From positions 1,116,001-1,180,000 of the forward strand of contig NZ_OZ008337.1 of the NCBI RefSeq assembly GCF_963931955.1: DNA of 64,000 nt, given 5' to 3'. The translations under genes and the position numbers were made by a program. This document shows, piece by piece, positions 19,226 through 28,825 of the stretch (within the stretch, counting starts at the first letter, position 1; each line of letters starts with the position of its first letter). This stretch comes from Wolbachia endosymbiont (group A) of Longitarsus flavicornis (lineage in GTDB: Bacteria > Pseudomonadota > Alphaproteobacteria > Rickettsiales > Anaplasmataceae). The notes under the pieces are model-generated. The model was not told the origin of the DNA. It saw nothing but the letters and a program-made list of their open reading frames with translations, and did no database searches.

Positions 19226-20271
19226 ACTAAATTTAATACAACCTCCTTTATAATTTCAGCAGCATTTATTATGTCTGCTTCCTCTATACCAAGATGAACA
19301 ACTGCTCTTATATGAGATTCGAGCCAAGGAAAGAGCAATAAACCATAAGCTTGGCATTTACTCAAAAAAAACTCATTAGTCACATTTAGTTCTTTTATAC
19401 TAAAGCTTACTATGTTAGTTTCTGGATAAGGTAGTATCAGCTTTACATGTGGAATTTCTTTAATCTTGTCTGCAAACAATTTAGCGAGCTTATTATCTTC
19501 TTTAAGCCTAGAGATATTATTCTGTAGTACATATTTTGCTGCATTAGCGCAGTACCCAATTTGATGATAACCACTCCCCAACCAAACCTGTAACTTCTTA
19601 GCCTTTTCAATTATCTCTCTTTTACCCATAAGCATTGAACCAAAAGGAGCTCCAAGTCCTTTAGTAAAAGAAAAGCTCATTGTATCTACATATTTAGCAT
19701 AGTCAGCTAAAGCAACATTTGTTTCAGCATGAGCATTAAATATTCTCGCACCATCTAAATGAAGACTTATATTGTGAGCTTTTAAGAAATTATATAACTC
19801 TACTTGTTTCTTAAAAGGATAAATTTTACCGTTAAACCCGTTTATACTATTTTCTATAGAAACTAGACTCACCTGAGCAAAAATTTTATATCTCGGTTTA
19901 GAGTTAATAGCATATTCTACTTCATCAATATCTAAGATTCCGGTATTATTCCTAATACAGTTAAACACTATACTATTTACTTTTGCATTGCCTGCACTAT
20001 CGAAAAAATTAACATGATAATTATAATGAGTAATTAGTTCATCACCAGGACTTGTTTGACTGGCAATAGCTAACCTATTTGCAAGCATACCACTGGTTAC
20101 GAACAATGCTTCTTCTACTTTGAATAATTGTTTACAATATTCCGATAAGTTGTTACAGCTTTTGTCTTCACCGTAAGCAAAATCTCCAACGATTGCACTA
20201 CTTATTGCGTGTATAACGTTGGAGCTTTGTAAAGTTGTAGTGTCACTTCTCAGGTCGATAGTTTTTTCCAT
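19222..20271 (-). CDS. Threonine-aldolase-like PLP enzyme, paralogue 2 (Undecim cluster)
   Basis: A 349-aa paralogue of the preceding gene: IDLRSDTTT start, HLDGARIFNAHAE, and SFSFTKGLGAPFGSMLMG with the PLP lysine. It overlaps the ABC transporter gene at its 5' end by 29 bases and the other lyase by four bases at its 3' end, so all three belong to one transcript. Two diverged, both apparently intact lyases side by side suggest a heteromer or two steps on related substrates (inference). Confidence 0.9.
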   Translation of the reverse strand: MEKTIDLRSDTTTLQSSNVIHAISSAIVGDFAYGEDKSCNNLSEYCKQLFKVEEALFVTSGMLANRLAIASQTSPGDELITHYNYHVNFFDSAGNAKVNSIVFNCIRNNTGILDIDEVEYAINSKPRYKIFAQVSLVSIENSINGFNGKIYPFKKQVELYNFLKAHNISLHLDGARIFNAHAETNVALADYAKYVDTMSFSFTKGLGAPFGSMLMGKREIIEKAKKLQVWLGSGYHQIGYCANAAKYVLQNNISRLKEDNKLAKLFADKIKEIPHVKLILPYPETNIVSFSIKELNVTNEFFLSKCQAYGLLLFPWLESHIRAVVHLGIEEADIINAAEIIKEVVLNLV

Positions 20272-22048
20272 TTTCTTTTTTGATATTTAGACAGCCAATT
20301 TGAGCATCCCAAAGTTCTTTATAAAGACCTTTCTTGCAAACTAGTTCAGAATGTTTACCATCTTGGACAATTTTTCCTTTGTCAAATACTAGAATTCGGT
20401 CCATATGTAAAAGTGTAGAAATACGGTGTGCTATAGTAATGGTGGTTTTATTTTCCATCAACTTAAATAAACTCATTTGAATTGTTTTCTCTGTTATAGA
20501 ATCTAACTGACTAGTTGGCTCATCGAGAAATAATATCGGAGCGTTTTTTAGAAATGCTCTCGCTATGATTATTCTTTGTCTTTCCCCTCCAGATAGCTTT
20601 ATACCTTTTTCTCCAACTATAGTTTCATATTGATCGGGTAGAGTCATAATAAAATCGTGAATACCAGCTAGCTTGGCAGCTCTCATTATTTCTTTGACAG
20701 TAGATCGAAGTTTACCATACATAATATTTGCTAAAATAGTATCATGAAATAACAATGGGTCTTGAGGTATTACAGATATGTGCTGCCTCAAAGAACTCTG
20801 TGTAACTTCCGATACTACTTGATTATCAATCTGTATATTACCTTTTTTAACATCAAATAGTCTTAGGATTAGGTTTATAAAAGTAGATTTACCACCTCCA
20901 GAATAACCAATTAGACCTACTTTTTCGCAAGGATTAATAGTAACTGAAAAATCTTGAAATAATGGCTTCTGACCTTCATAAGAAAAAGAAACATTATTAA
21001 ATGTTATCTTTCTGCTTAATATATTTAATTCCTTAGCGTTTTTCTTATCTTGAATTTCCGGTACAGTAGTTAAGATTGGCAATGCATATAAAACTTTGCC
21101 AAAGTGAGCAGAAAATTGGGTAAGATTTTTAGTTAAATGGTTAAGAAACTCTACAATGGATATATTAATTCCAAGTACAAGAGCAATATCTCCTATTGCA
21201 ATTTTGTTCAATTGATAATCATGGATTAAAAAATACAAATTTACTGCTTGTAGTAGGTCAAATGAATAGCCATATATAAACCAAAGCCAAAAGTATGCCC
21301 ATTGTAATTTTCTTTCTGCAATAGTTTTTTTCTTGCATACTTGAAAAAATTTATGCCTCTCATGCGCTTGCCGAGAAAATAACCTTACTGATATAACATT
21401 TAAAATACTGTCGGCTATACCCGCTATTACTTGTGAACTTTGTTTAGAATGATCATCGGCTAATCTGGTAAGCACCCGAAAACTGAAAACCGAAATCAAA
21501 ATAAAAATGTTCACCCAAATGAATGTAGCTATTGCAAACTTTATATTTACTAGTGATAAAGTATAAATAGCCAAGATTAATGCTATACTATAACTAAAGA
21601 AACAGTCTATAAGCAGTCTTATTAGCTCTATCACACTATCCATTAAGTTACTGACCTTATATACTAAACTTCCGGATAGGTTGTTTTGATAATAGGAATG
21701 GTCTTGCTGAAGCAGCCTGTAAAAAGACATATCAGCTATTTTTTGACGCATTGAGGTAAACATTCGAATGTCAACAAAATAGCCATAGAATCTAAAAGCA
21801 GTAGTAATAAGTAATGCCATACAAACATAAGCGCTTACAGGTAATAAAAGATTTTCAATTACATTACCTTCTTGATATTTTACAGCTGTATCTAAGATAT
21901 TTTTTACTAAATACTTTCTAAAAGATAAATCAACAGCCACTACTAGGGCAACCAGGAACATTACAAGCACATTAAGCTTAAACTTGGATAAGATATTCAA
22001 AATGAACACCAATATATACTTGAAACTACCAACTCTACTTTTGTTCAT
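20243..22048 (-). CDS. ABC transporter, fused permease-ATPase (Undecim cluster)
   Basis: A 601-aa half-transporter of the MsbA/exporter type. Five to six membrane segments fill residues 20-310. The ATPase then shows Walker A GYSGGGKST, Q-loop IPQDPLLF, signature LSGGERQ, Walker B ILFLDEPTS, and the H-loop AHRIS. It probably exports the product of the cluster, or flips a lipid-linked intermediate, as a homodimer. It starts right after the dioxygenase gene (stop of that gene at 22049). Confidence 0.93.
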   Translation of the reverse strand: MNKSRVGSFKYILVFILNILSKFKLNVLVMFLVALVVAVDLSFRKYLVKNILDTAVKYQEGNVIENLLLPVSAYVCMALLITTAFRFYGYFVDIRMFTSMRQKIADMSFYRLLQQDHSYYQNNLSGSLVYKVSNLMDSVIELIRLLIDCFFSYSIALILAIYTLSLVNIKFAIATFIWVNIFILISVFSFRVLTRLADDHSKQSSQVIAGIADSILNVISVRLFSRQAHERHKFFQVCKKKTIAERKLQWAYFWLWFIYGYSFDLLQAVNLYFLIHDYQLNKIAIGDIALVLGINISIVEFLNHLTKNLTQFSAHFGKVLYALPILTTVPEIQDKKNAKELNILSRKITFNNVSFSYEGQKPLFQDFSVTINPCEKVGLIGYSGGGKSTFINLILRLFDVKKGNIQIDNQVVSEVTQSSLRQHISVIPQDPLLFHDTILANIMYGKLRSTVKEIMRAAKLAGIHDFIMTLPDQYETIVGEKGIKLSGGERQRIIIARAFLKNAPILFLDEPTSQLDSITEKTIQMSLFKLMENKTTITIAHRISTLLHMDRILVFDKGKIVQDGKHSELVCKKGLYKELWDAQIGCLNIKKENGKNYRPEK

Positions 22049-23059
22049 TTATAATGCTAGCTCCACCACATTGACTTTTTTATTGAGAAATACAAGCAGT
22101 GAAAACCATAAATTTTTGTATATTTTTCCTGAAATGTCTCCAGCATCATGTAGTGCTGACGCTTGATTCAGAATAAGTAGTTTATATAAATCTCGCTTAG
22201 CTTCAGCAGTGTTGACCTCAGAAATATTTGTAGTTGTGTCTGTAATAAAGGCTAACCAGCTCTTAATAAGTTCTTCCATATTTTTTATTTTTATACTTTC
22301 CTGGCGACGAAATAATGATAAGTATTCTCTCAGTATAAATTCTGTTAATGCACCACAGTTTAATATACCAAAAACTGAAGGCTGAGGTTTTGGCACACAA
22401 GGAAGACTTTTATCTTTTACAACCCATCTCGTAACATAAGCAAACCTATCTTTAGCATCTATATTCTTATCACTACCATGCCATAACCGTGAATCAAAAA
22501 CTATCGCATCTCCTGCTGAAATAGGTAGTGACTTAATTTTATAATTTTCCCGGTTATCCGAGTATTGATCCAAAAAGTATGGATGCCAAAAATCAACTAG
22601 AGGCTGTATTTTCCAGTTGTGACTATCTTCTATAACTTGTAGTGCACCTGAAGTTTTATTGACATTATTCAAAGCTAGCCAAACAGAAAAATGATAAGGG
22701 TCATTAAAGCTATAAGAGATGTCCTGATGGAAGGGAACTGCATCTATTAAATCAGCAGTTTTACATATAACATTTGATTTTTTCTGCAGTATCTGGCATT
22801 GAAGTGACTTTTCAAGATAATTTTTAATAATTTTATCTAATACTTGAGATACAATTCTAGTTACCTGAGATGACGTGCCCCATCTGCCGGTACAGTTTAA
22901 GTAGTCAGAAGTTGAAACACTTAGTTCTTGGGATAGCTTTGATATCTTATTTGTTATATCACTTAAAGACTGAGTTATTAGCTCTAAAGGAACCAGATTT
23001 TTGATAATAAAAAAACCATTTTTTTGTAATGTTTCCATATGATTAACACCTGACATCAA
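22049..23059 (-). CDS. Phytanoyl-CoA dioxygenase (PhyH)-like protein (Undecim cluster)
   Basis: A 336-aa Fe(II)/2-oxoglutarate-dependent oxygenase of the PhyH family. The iron ligands are visible as FHQDIS (His-x-Asp) at about residues 120-125 and the distal His in LWHGSD at about residue 203. The N-terminus has the family's NGFFIIKNLVPLE start. The ATG at 23059 overlaps the previous gene by 17 bases; the in-frame ATG at 23038 (METLQKNG) with AGGTG upstream may be the real start. It is expected to hydroxylate a small molecule or an amino-acid side chain; the substrate is unknown. Confidence 0.88.
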   Translation of the reverse strand: MMSGVNHMETLQKNGFFIIKNLVPLELITQSLSDITNKISKLSQELSVSTSDYLNCTGRWGTSSQVTRIVSQVLDKIIKNYLEKSLQCQILQKKSNVICKTADLIDAVPFHQDISYSFNDPYHFSVWLALNNVNKTSGALQVIEDSHNWKIQPLVDFWHPYFLDQYSDNRENYKIKSLPISAGDAIVFDSRLWHGSDKNIDAKDRFAYVTRWVVKDKSLPCVPKPQPSVFGILNCGALTEFILREYLSLFRRQESIKIKNMEELIKSWLAFITDTTTNISEVNTAEAKRDLYKLLILNQASALHDAGDISGKIYKNLWFSLLVFLNKKVNVVELAL

Positions 23060-24719
23060 TAACTGATAAGTAATCTGTTAAAGGTATAACAGCAAAAATT
23101 TTGAATCCTTTTACTTGTTTGAGTATTTTTTCCCAATCGCTTAATGTTCTTAGTTTACCTCCTGTTTCAACCATGACATTAATATCTACAGAGCCTCCAG
23201 CTGGAGAGCGGTAATCTAAAATAGTTTCTATCAATAAAATACGAGATATTCCTTTGACCAATTTTAAATAAGATAATACTTTATCATCATCATAATGCTG
23301 TAGAAAGCGGCAAAAGACACCTAATTCATAATTTGTAGCTGATAGTTCTTCCTGAGTTATAAGTTTGACTTTTAAATTTTCTACTAACTGTCTTGGCACT
23401 TTATGTTCGTTATATAGGCCTATGGAACCTTTATTGTGTATATCAGAATAAGCAAGAAATAAAGAGTGTACACCAAATAGCAATATATTCTTAGCACCAT
23501 CTATATTAATCCTAGAATTAAACTCTTTAGTATCAAACCTAGAATATCCTAGCAATGCTTGGTAAAACGCTATTTTCTTATCTTCTGATGCTTCTCTTTC
23601 CTTAAAAGATTCAAATGAAGAGATTGACTTCTGTTTTAGTATATCGGCAATCTTTAACCAATTCTTTTCAGCGGCAACTCTTGCCCACATCGTTGCTGCT
23701 TTTGGCAAAAATGGTATTTCCTTAAAACACTTACCTTTTGATGATAGTTGCCATAAGTCCTTGTCCTTATCGTAATCAATAAACCCTATTTCCCACAACG
23801 CCCTTAACAGCCTTTCTAGATTTGGTACGATAATGTTTAACTTTTTAGATAAAAACGGCACAGTTGCAGGTAAAATATTTAACAAATCAAGTTCAATAGC
23901 AACGCTTGTTAGGTAAGTTTTCCAAAAGGCTGAAAGTTCTGCAGAAATCCTATGCACTTGAGATTCTTTACCTAAATCAAAAATACTAAACTTTACATTT
24001 CCGGTAATATCGATTTGTCCTAACACACCTTCAAAAGTTTCAACTTTTGCCATCCCATTATAAAATGCTTCTACCATTTTAAATCTCTGCTGGTAAACAG
24101 GATCACCATTAATATCTATATGAAACCAACCATGTTGATCTTCTGCAATAGAATACCCTTTATGAAAAACATTAAGTTTTTTATACCATTTATTATGTAC
24201 TAACTTTCCATGATGATTAATATGTGTAGCTTTACCATCCTTATAGACTACAGCGATACCATCCTTAAAATCTCCAACATAATCATATTCCTCCTGATAA
24301 ATCCTGTTGCCATTTAAATTAATATGAAAACATTTATCATGTCTTCTAACTACACAAATATCTTCCTGATAATTTCCAATCCATTGATACAACTGTTTGT
24401 ATACTCTACATCCAGATGAATCAATATGGTAACACCCTGTATCATCTTCTACGGCCGCTCTATTAAAGTAGAATCCAAAAGTTTTTAGAAATCTATGATG
24501 ATAAACTGCTTCTCCTCTTACATTGATATGATAAGCACCTGTCTGATCATAAACCGGTGCAAGACCGGGCTCATGAAATTTACCAACCTTTATAAACCTA
24601 TCTTCATACAAAGGATTTCCTAGTAATTCGTGAAAACTCTCACACGGTGAAATTTTAATAGATTTAAGATTATCTTTGATTAATTGATCAAAGGTTTTCT
24701 CATGTTGCATGTTTTGCAT
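23043..24719 (-). CDS. WG-repeat protein fused to an O-methyltransferase-like domain (Undecim cluster)
   Basis: A 558-aa two-part protein. Residues about 30-255 contain six or seven WG-type repeats of about 35 residues, each with G-x-(Y/W)-HIN-x-x-G. The rest resembles small-molecule O-methyltransferases: a dimerisation/winged-helix piece (ELDLLNILPATVPFLSKKL) and the C-terminal pattern FLQHYDDDKVLSYLK then SRILLIETI and GGKLRTLSDWEKILK. The expected glycine-rich SAM loop is poor (NILLFGVHSLF), so it may no longer bind SAM. It starts 40 bases inside the next gene (overlap at 24680-24719). Confidence 0.8.
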   Translation of the reverse strand: MQNMQHEKTFDQLIKDNLKSIKISPCESFHELLGNPLYEDRFIKVGKFHEPGLAPVYDQTGAYHINVRGEAVYHHRFLKTFGFYFNRAAVEDDTGCYHIDSSGCRVYKQLYQWIGNYQEDICVVRRHDKCFHINLNGNRIYQEEYDYVGDFKDGIAVVYKDGKATHINHHGKLVHNKWYKKLNVFHKGYSIAEDQHGWFHIDINGDPVYQQRFKMVEAFYNGMAKVETFEGVLGQIDITGNVKFSIFDLGKESQVHRISAELSAFWKTYLTSVAIELDLLNILPATVPFLSKKLNIIVPNLERLLRALWEIGFIDYDKDKDLWQLSSKGKCFKEIPFLPKAATMWARVAAEKNWLKIADILKQKSISSFESFKEREASEDKKIAFYQALLGYSRFDTKEFNSRINIDGAKNILLFGVHSLFLAYSDIHNKGSIGLYNEHKVPRQLVENLKVKLITQEELSATNYELGVFCRFLQHYDDDKVLSYLKLVKGISRILLIETILDYRSPAGGSVDINVMVETGGKLRTLSDWEKILKQVKGFKIFAVIPLTDYLSVIDVRC

Positions 24720-27016
24720 AATTTGTAATTTAAATAATTCTTTTGTAAGCTTAGGTACTCACTACTCTGCCATATTTCCTCGAGTTTAACCTCATTAACA
24801 TTACCAAAATTTCCTAATGTCTTACGGAGTTCATCTGGAGCACAGCAAGGACTAAACTTTCCTTCATTGTTTATCCATGCTTCTTTACCTAAAAATGGGC
24901 ATTGACCACCTGGAGCCAAATCCTTAATACCTTCTTGAGAAAGAATTGTAAAATTTTCTAATTTTATCTTTTTACCATTTGGTAATAGCATATTATCTCT
25001 AAGCTCATATAACCTTCTCACCTCTGTATTCCATCTACTAATTGCTAACTCATCTCTTCTCATAGATAGATCCTTAATTTCCTCAAAATGTGCCCAAAGA
25101 TGATGTCCTTTAACTCTATCTATGCCGTTTTTTATGGCCATCTTAACTATGTCATAGAGTTCATGTAAATTACTTTCCAAAAATGTTAATTGTAAAGTAA
25201 CGGTACACCTTTCACCTGTATCGCTAAAGTATTTATCTCTAACTTCAAGGAAAGTTTTTAAATTTTCTGTCACTACTTCCCATTTTGAACCTTTCATGAT
25301 TCTTTCATGAGTTTCTTTAGTTGCCCCATTCCAGGAAATCTTAACATCAGATAAAATTGGTACCAATAGTTCAGCCCATTTTCTAGCTCCTTTAATGGGA
25401 AAAGAACCATTGGTTGTGAGGTTAAGCTTAAGGCCGAACTCATGGCACAAATTGATTATTTCATCAAAGCTTTTATACATTAAAGGCTCACCCATAGTAG
25501 AAGGAATGATTTCCCTTAAAGGTGTTCCATCTGCTTCCTTAATTACCTTCCTGATAGTTTCTATTGACATTATCTTGGGTTTTATCCCTTTAGCTTTCTT
25601 CTCCTCTTTAACTTTACTATATGGTGAAAAGCATTCACACATTACACAAGCAAAGTTGCAGTAATCTGGATTAGTATCAAAAGTAATTCTCCAAGGACCA
25701 GGTTTTGTAGCCACTGATTTGCCTTTATTTTCAATAACATTACGGTAAATTTTGTTAAGTTTCTCAGTATGCTCACTTATAGAAAGCACATTACCATTTT
25801 TAGTATAAAGATAGCCTCTTTGGGTCAGTTCACTGTATAATTCCTGGTCTGTAGATAGGACTTGCATTTTTTCTGACAAACTATTTGTATCTCTATGCTT
25901 AAATAATAGTCCGTTTATTCCATCTCTTACATATTCTGCCATGCCACCATAATCAGCCGTTATTACTGGTACACTCAGTTGCTGTGCTTCATGTGTGACT
26001 AATGGTGAATTTTCACCCCAAATTGAAGGAACAACTATCGCATCAACTTTATTAAATACATCAGTAACTATATTTTTATTGTTATAACTTCCCATCCATT
26101 CTATCCTTTCTTTAACAGCATGTGGAAACTGATCGGCAATTGCTTTTAAAGCTTTAGTTTCTTCCCTTGCCGCTCCCCAAATTCTAAGTTTTGCTTTAGA
26201 TGATAAGTGAGAAAAAGCCTTCAATAATAGGTCAACACCTTTCTCGGGAGTATGAGTACCTATATAACCGAAAATAAACTCTTTTTCTTGCACCCTATTT
26301 CTATTCTTAAGACGATTTAGATCAAAACCATAATCAAGATAAGAAATTTTGTTTATCGGAACATTAAAGTCTTGAGTAAATTTATCCATTAAGAATTTTG
26401 ACGGAGCAATGAAGTAATCTATATAGTCCACTACTTTCTTTGTTTGCTTCATTCTAGTTGCAACCCATTGTTCCCAATAATTTAAGTCTGAATTCAAGAA
26501 TTCTTCATCTCCTGTAAAATACCCCTTGTAACATTGGGTTGCACATTTTTGATCCTTCTGTCCATCACAAAGCCGTAACAAATCTTCAGAATTACGTTGA
26601 ATAAATCTTCCTCTTGGACACATTAACCAAAAATCATGTAGCGTAAAAATTGTAGATATATTTTCTTTAAAAGCAACTTCTGGTAAAGTAATTGATAGAT
26701 GATTAAGATGACCAAAATGTATAAGATCTGGTTGAAAGTTATCTATTATTCTTTTGAATTTTATATTTACTTCTTCATTGATAAATTTGTAACGATATTT
26801 AGTTGTAGGTATATTAATTAAATTCAGTAAGATCCGGGAATCACTACAGTCCAGAGCTGTAGTATAATGGAAATCAGGTAAGAAGCTGTTTTCATGCCTA
26901 GTAAATATTTGTACCTCATTATTATTGGCTAGTTCATGGGCAAGAGTTTGGCTGTAAACCTCCGAACCAGCGCTATAATAAGGAGGGTAACCATGAATAA
27001 CTTTTAATATTTTCAT
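24680..27016 (-). CDS. Glycosyltransferase family 4 fused to radical SAM/SPASM enzyme (Undecim cluster)
   Basis: A 778-aa fusion. Residues 1 to about 425 are a GT-B glycosyltransferase: it starts MKILKVIHGYPPYYSAGSE and has FGYIGTHTPEKGVDLLLKAF and VPSIWGENSPLVTHEAQ, the donor-binding region of GT4 enzymes. Residues about 440-778 are a radical SAM enzyme: CNFACVMCE supplies C-x3-C-x2-C for the 4Fe-4S cluster, and the C-terminus has SPASM-type cysteines (GGQCPFLGKEAW, SPCCAPDE, LCKTCNMRK). It overlaps the epimerase by 44 bases and the WG-repeat gene by 40. The fusion suggests that sugar transfer and radical modification act on one substrate. Confidence 0.93.
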   Translation of the reverse strand: MKILKVIHGYPPYYSAGSEVYSQTLAHELANNNEVQIFTRHENSFLPDFHYTTALDCSDSRILLNLINIPTTKYRYKFINEEVNIKFKRIIDNFQPDLIHFGHLNHLSITLPEVAFKENISTIFTLHDFWLMCPRGRFIQRNSEDLLRLCDGQKDQKCATQCYKGYFTGDEEFLNSDLNYWEQWVATRMKQTKKVVDYIDYFIAPSKFLMDKFTQDFNVPINKISYLDYGFDLNRLKNRNRVQEKEFIFGYIGTHTPEKGVDLLLKAFSHLSSKAKLRIWGAAREETKALKAIADQFPHAVKERIEWMGSYNNKNIVTDVFNKVDAIVVPSIWGENSPLVTHEAQQLSVPVITADYGGMAEYVRDGINGLLFKHRDTNSLSEKMQVLSTDQELYSELTQRGYLYTKNGNVLSISEHTEKLNKIYRNVIENKGKSVATKPGPWRITFDTNPDYCNFACVMCECFSPYSKVKEEKKAKGIKPKIMSIETIRKVIKEADGTPLREIIPSTMGEPLMYKSFDEIINLCHEFGLKLNLTTNGSFPIKGARKWAELLVPILSDVKISWNGATKETHERIMKGSKWEVVTENLKTFLEVRDKYFSDTGERCTVTLQLTFLESNLHELYDIVKMAIKNGIDRVKGHHLWAHFEEIKDLSMRRDELAISRWNTEVRRLYELRDNMLLPNGKKIKLENFTILSQEGIKDLAPGGQCPFLGKEAWINNEGKFSPCCAPDELRKTLGNFGNVNEVKLEEIWQSSEYLSLQKNYLNYKLCKTCNMRKPLIN

Positions 27017-27932
27017 ATATTACCATATCTATATTGTTAGGATATTCTTGTGTATTGTTTTGTAGACTTTTTATAAATTTACCTAATCCTACTTTTAATG
27101 AATGCTTTGGAGACCAACCAAGTAGCTCTTTAGCTCTAGTAAAATCACCATGGAACTTAGTTACGTCAAAATTTCTTGGAGGATAAAAATCAATTCTAGA
27201 ATCACTTTCCGTGACTTTTAATATTGTTTTTGCTAAGTTTTCTAAAGTACATGGGCTATTAGTAGTAAGATGAATAGCAGGAAGAGAAGATTTCTCGTTT
27301 TGTAAATATTTAACAGTTAAGTATATACCCTCTATAACATCATCCAAATAGGTAAAATCAAAAACACATTCTTTACCTTCTATCCTAATTGGATCGCCTT
27401 TCAATGCATTGATACAGAGTGCAGGAATTACTCTACTACTATGATCTAGTAAACCACCATATACATTTGAGAAGCGTAATATTGCTACATTAAAGTTAGA
27501 ACCTTTTAAATTTATTACTTGTTCTTCAATAAACGCTTTACCTTTGGCGTAATTATTTATTGGGTTAATACTAGCAGACTCTGCAACTGGTAGTTCCTTT
27601 TGTTCTCCATATACTTCTCTACTGCTTGCATATATAAACCATGGTTTATTCGGAAGCGACTTGCAGAATTCTAAGAATTGGATTGTACCATCGACATTAA
27701 CTTTTTGGCACAATTTAGGATAAAGCTCACCATGTATAACTCGAGAAATTGCAGCCAGATGAATAACCCCCGTACACTTAGCGAGTAGCGGCATTATATC
27801 TTCTGAAAAAAAACTGAGTGGGTTGTCGCGAAACCTAATATCGCAGCTTATTACTTCATAACCCTGCTTTTCTAACTTTTCTACTAAAGCCGATCCTATC
27901 AAACCTGCAGCACCTGTTATTAATATTCCCAT
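26973..27932 (-). CDS. NAD-dependent sugar epimerase/dehydratase (Undecim cluster)
   Basis: A 319-aa extended short-chain dehydrogenase of the GalE/RmlB type. The N-terminal GAAGLIGSA is the G-x-x-G-x-x-G cofactor loop. YASSREVYGE and the catalytic YAKGK (Y-x-x-x-K) follow at about residues 100-145. RFSNVYGG is the usual substrate-pocket motif. It probably acts on the nucleotide sugar made or oxidised by its cluster neighbours. It is translationally coupled to the glycosyltransferase by a 44-base overlap. Confidence 0.92.
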   Translation of the reverse strand: MGILITGAAGLIGSALVEKLEKQGYEVISCDIRFRDNPLSFFSEDIMPLLAKCTGVIHLAAISRVIHGELYPKLCQKVNVDGTIQFLEFCKSLPNKPWFIYASSREVYGEQKELPVAESASINPINNYAKGKAFIEEQVINLKGSNFNVAILRFSNVYGGLLDHSSRVIPALCINALKGDPIRIEGKECVFDFTYLDDVIEGIYLTVKYLQNEKSSLPAIHLTTNSPCTLENLAKTILKVTESDSRIDFYPPRNFDVTKFHGDFTRAKELLGWSPKHSLKVGLGKFIKSLQNNTQEYPNNIDMVIYENIKSYSWLPSLL

Positions 27933-28063
27933 GTGTCCCTCTCACTACAACCAGGAAAATCTTTCACACCTATCATCTTACAAGTAAGACTTAAAAAGCA
28001 TTATAAAACTAGTATAAAACAAATGTCAACTTAAATTAAGGATCAATGAATAAAAAAATATAG

Positions 28064-28825
28064 TTATGAAAGAAGGGTTGGTTGTCTTCTTCTATTTGCC
28101 TGAAAATAACGTTCTGCTTTGACCAAATCCTCTTTGTTATTTACCCCCATTGCTTCCTTTTCGTCAGCGACTACATAACCTGCACGTAAGTTATTGCTTG
28201 CTGCAATGGGTATTATATCATTAAGACAACATTCGTTGGTCGAATCATTAAATTTTACTTCTTTTATTAGGGTATAAAGATCTTTAGCGTATGAAACCAT
28301 TATTCCAGAGTTTGCAAGAAGAATTTCATCTTCACTTTTCAAGACTTTTTGAACATTGTCATTATCATCAATTACTAATCTTCCATATTGCTTATCTTGA
28401 CTATTAAATCCAAGAAGAACTAAATTTTTATTATTACACTTTAAACAATCAGTCATTCTCATAACTGTATCACTAGATATAAACGGGGTGTCTCCGTACT
28501 GTATTAAAACTATGTCTTGGTCAGATAACCGCTCCAGGCTTTCTAGGGCAATTTTAACTGCAGTGCCAGTACCTGTAATATTTTCTTGAATTATCAATTT
28601 TATATTATATTTATCAATTATATCTTTTAAGGTACTAAATCTTTCTAACTCCTTTAGAAAAGGCTTGTTAATGACAATTGATAGACTTTTTAAACTCAGC
28701 GGTTTTGCATTGTGAATTATATGCTCTAAAAGAGTAAAATTTCCCACTTGGTGCAACGCTTTTGAATATTCAGAATTCATTCTACTGCTCTTTCCTGCTG
28801 CTAATATTATCAACGTGTTATCCAT
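28064..28825 (-). CDS. Nucleotidyltransferase, GlmU-N-terminal-like (Undecim cluster)
   Basis: A 253-aa NTP-transferase. LAAGKSSRMNSEYSKAL is the nucleotide-binding signature (L-A-A-G-x-x-x-R-M...K). VLIQYGDTPFIS carries the metal-binding Asp, and GTGTAVKIAL resembles the UTP loop of GlmU. The acetyltransferase half of GlmU is absent. It likely activates a sugar phosphate. It is the promoter-proximal gene of the nine minus-strand Undecim genes, so transcription of the run should start in 28826-28900 or in the 27933-28063 gap. Confidence 0.9.
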   Translation of the reverse strand: MDNTLIILAAGKSSRMNSEYSKALHQVGNFTLLEHIIHNAKPLSLKSLSIVINKPFLKELERFSTLKDIIDKYNIKLIIQENITGTGTAVKIALESLERLSDQDIVLIQYGDTPFISSDTVMRMTDCLKCNNKNLVLLGFNSQDKQYGRLVIDDNDNVQKVLKSEDEILLANSGIMVSYAKDLYTLIKEVKFNDSTNECCLNDIIPIAASNNLRAGYVVADEKEAMGVNNKEDLVKAERYFQANRRRQPTLLS

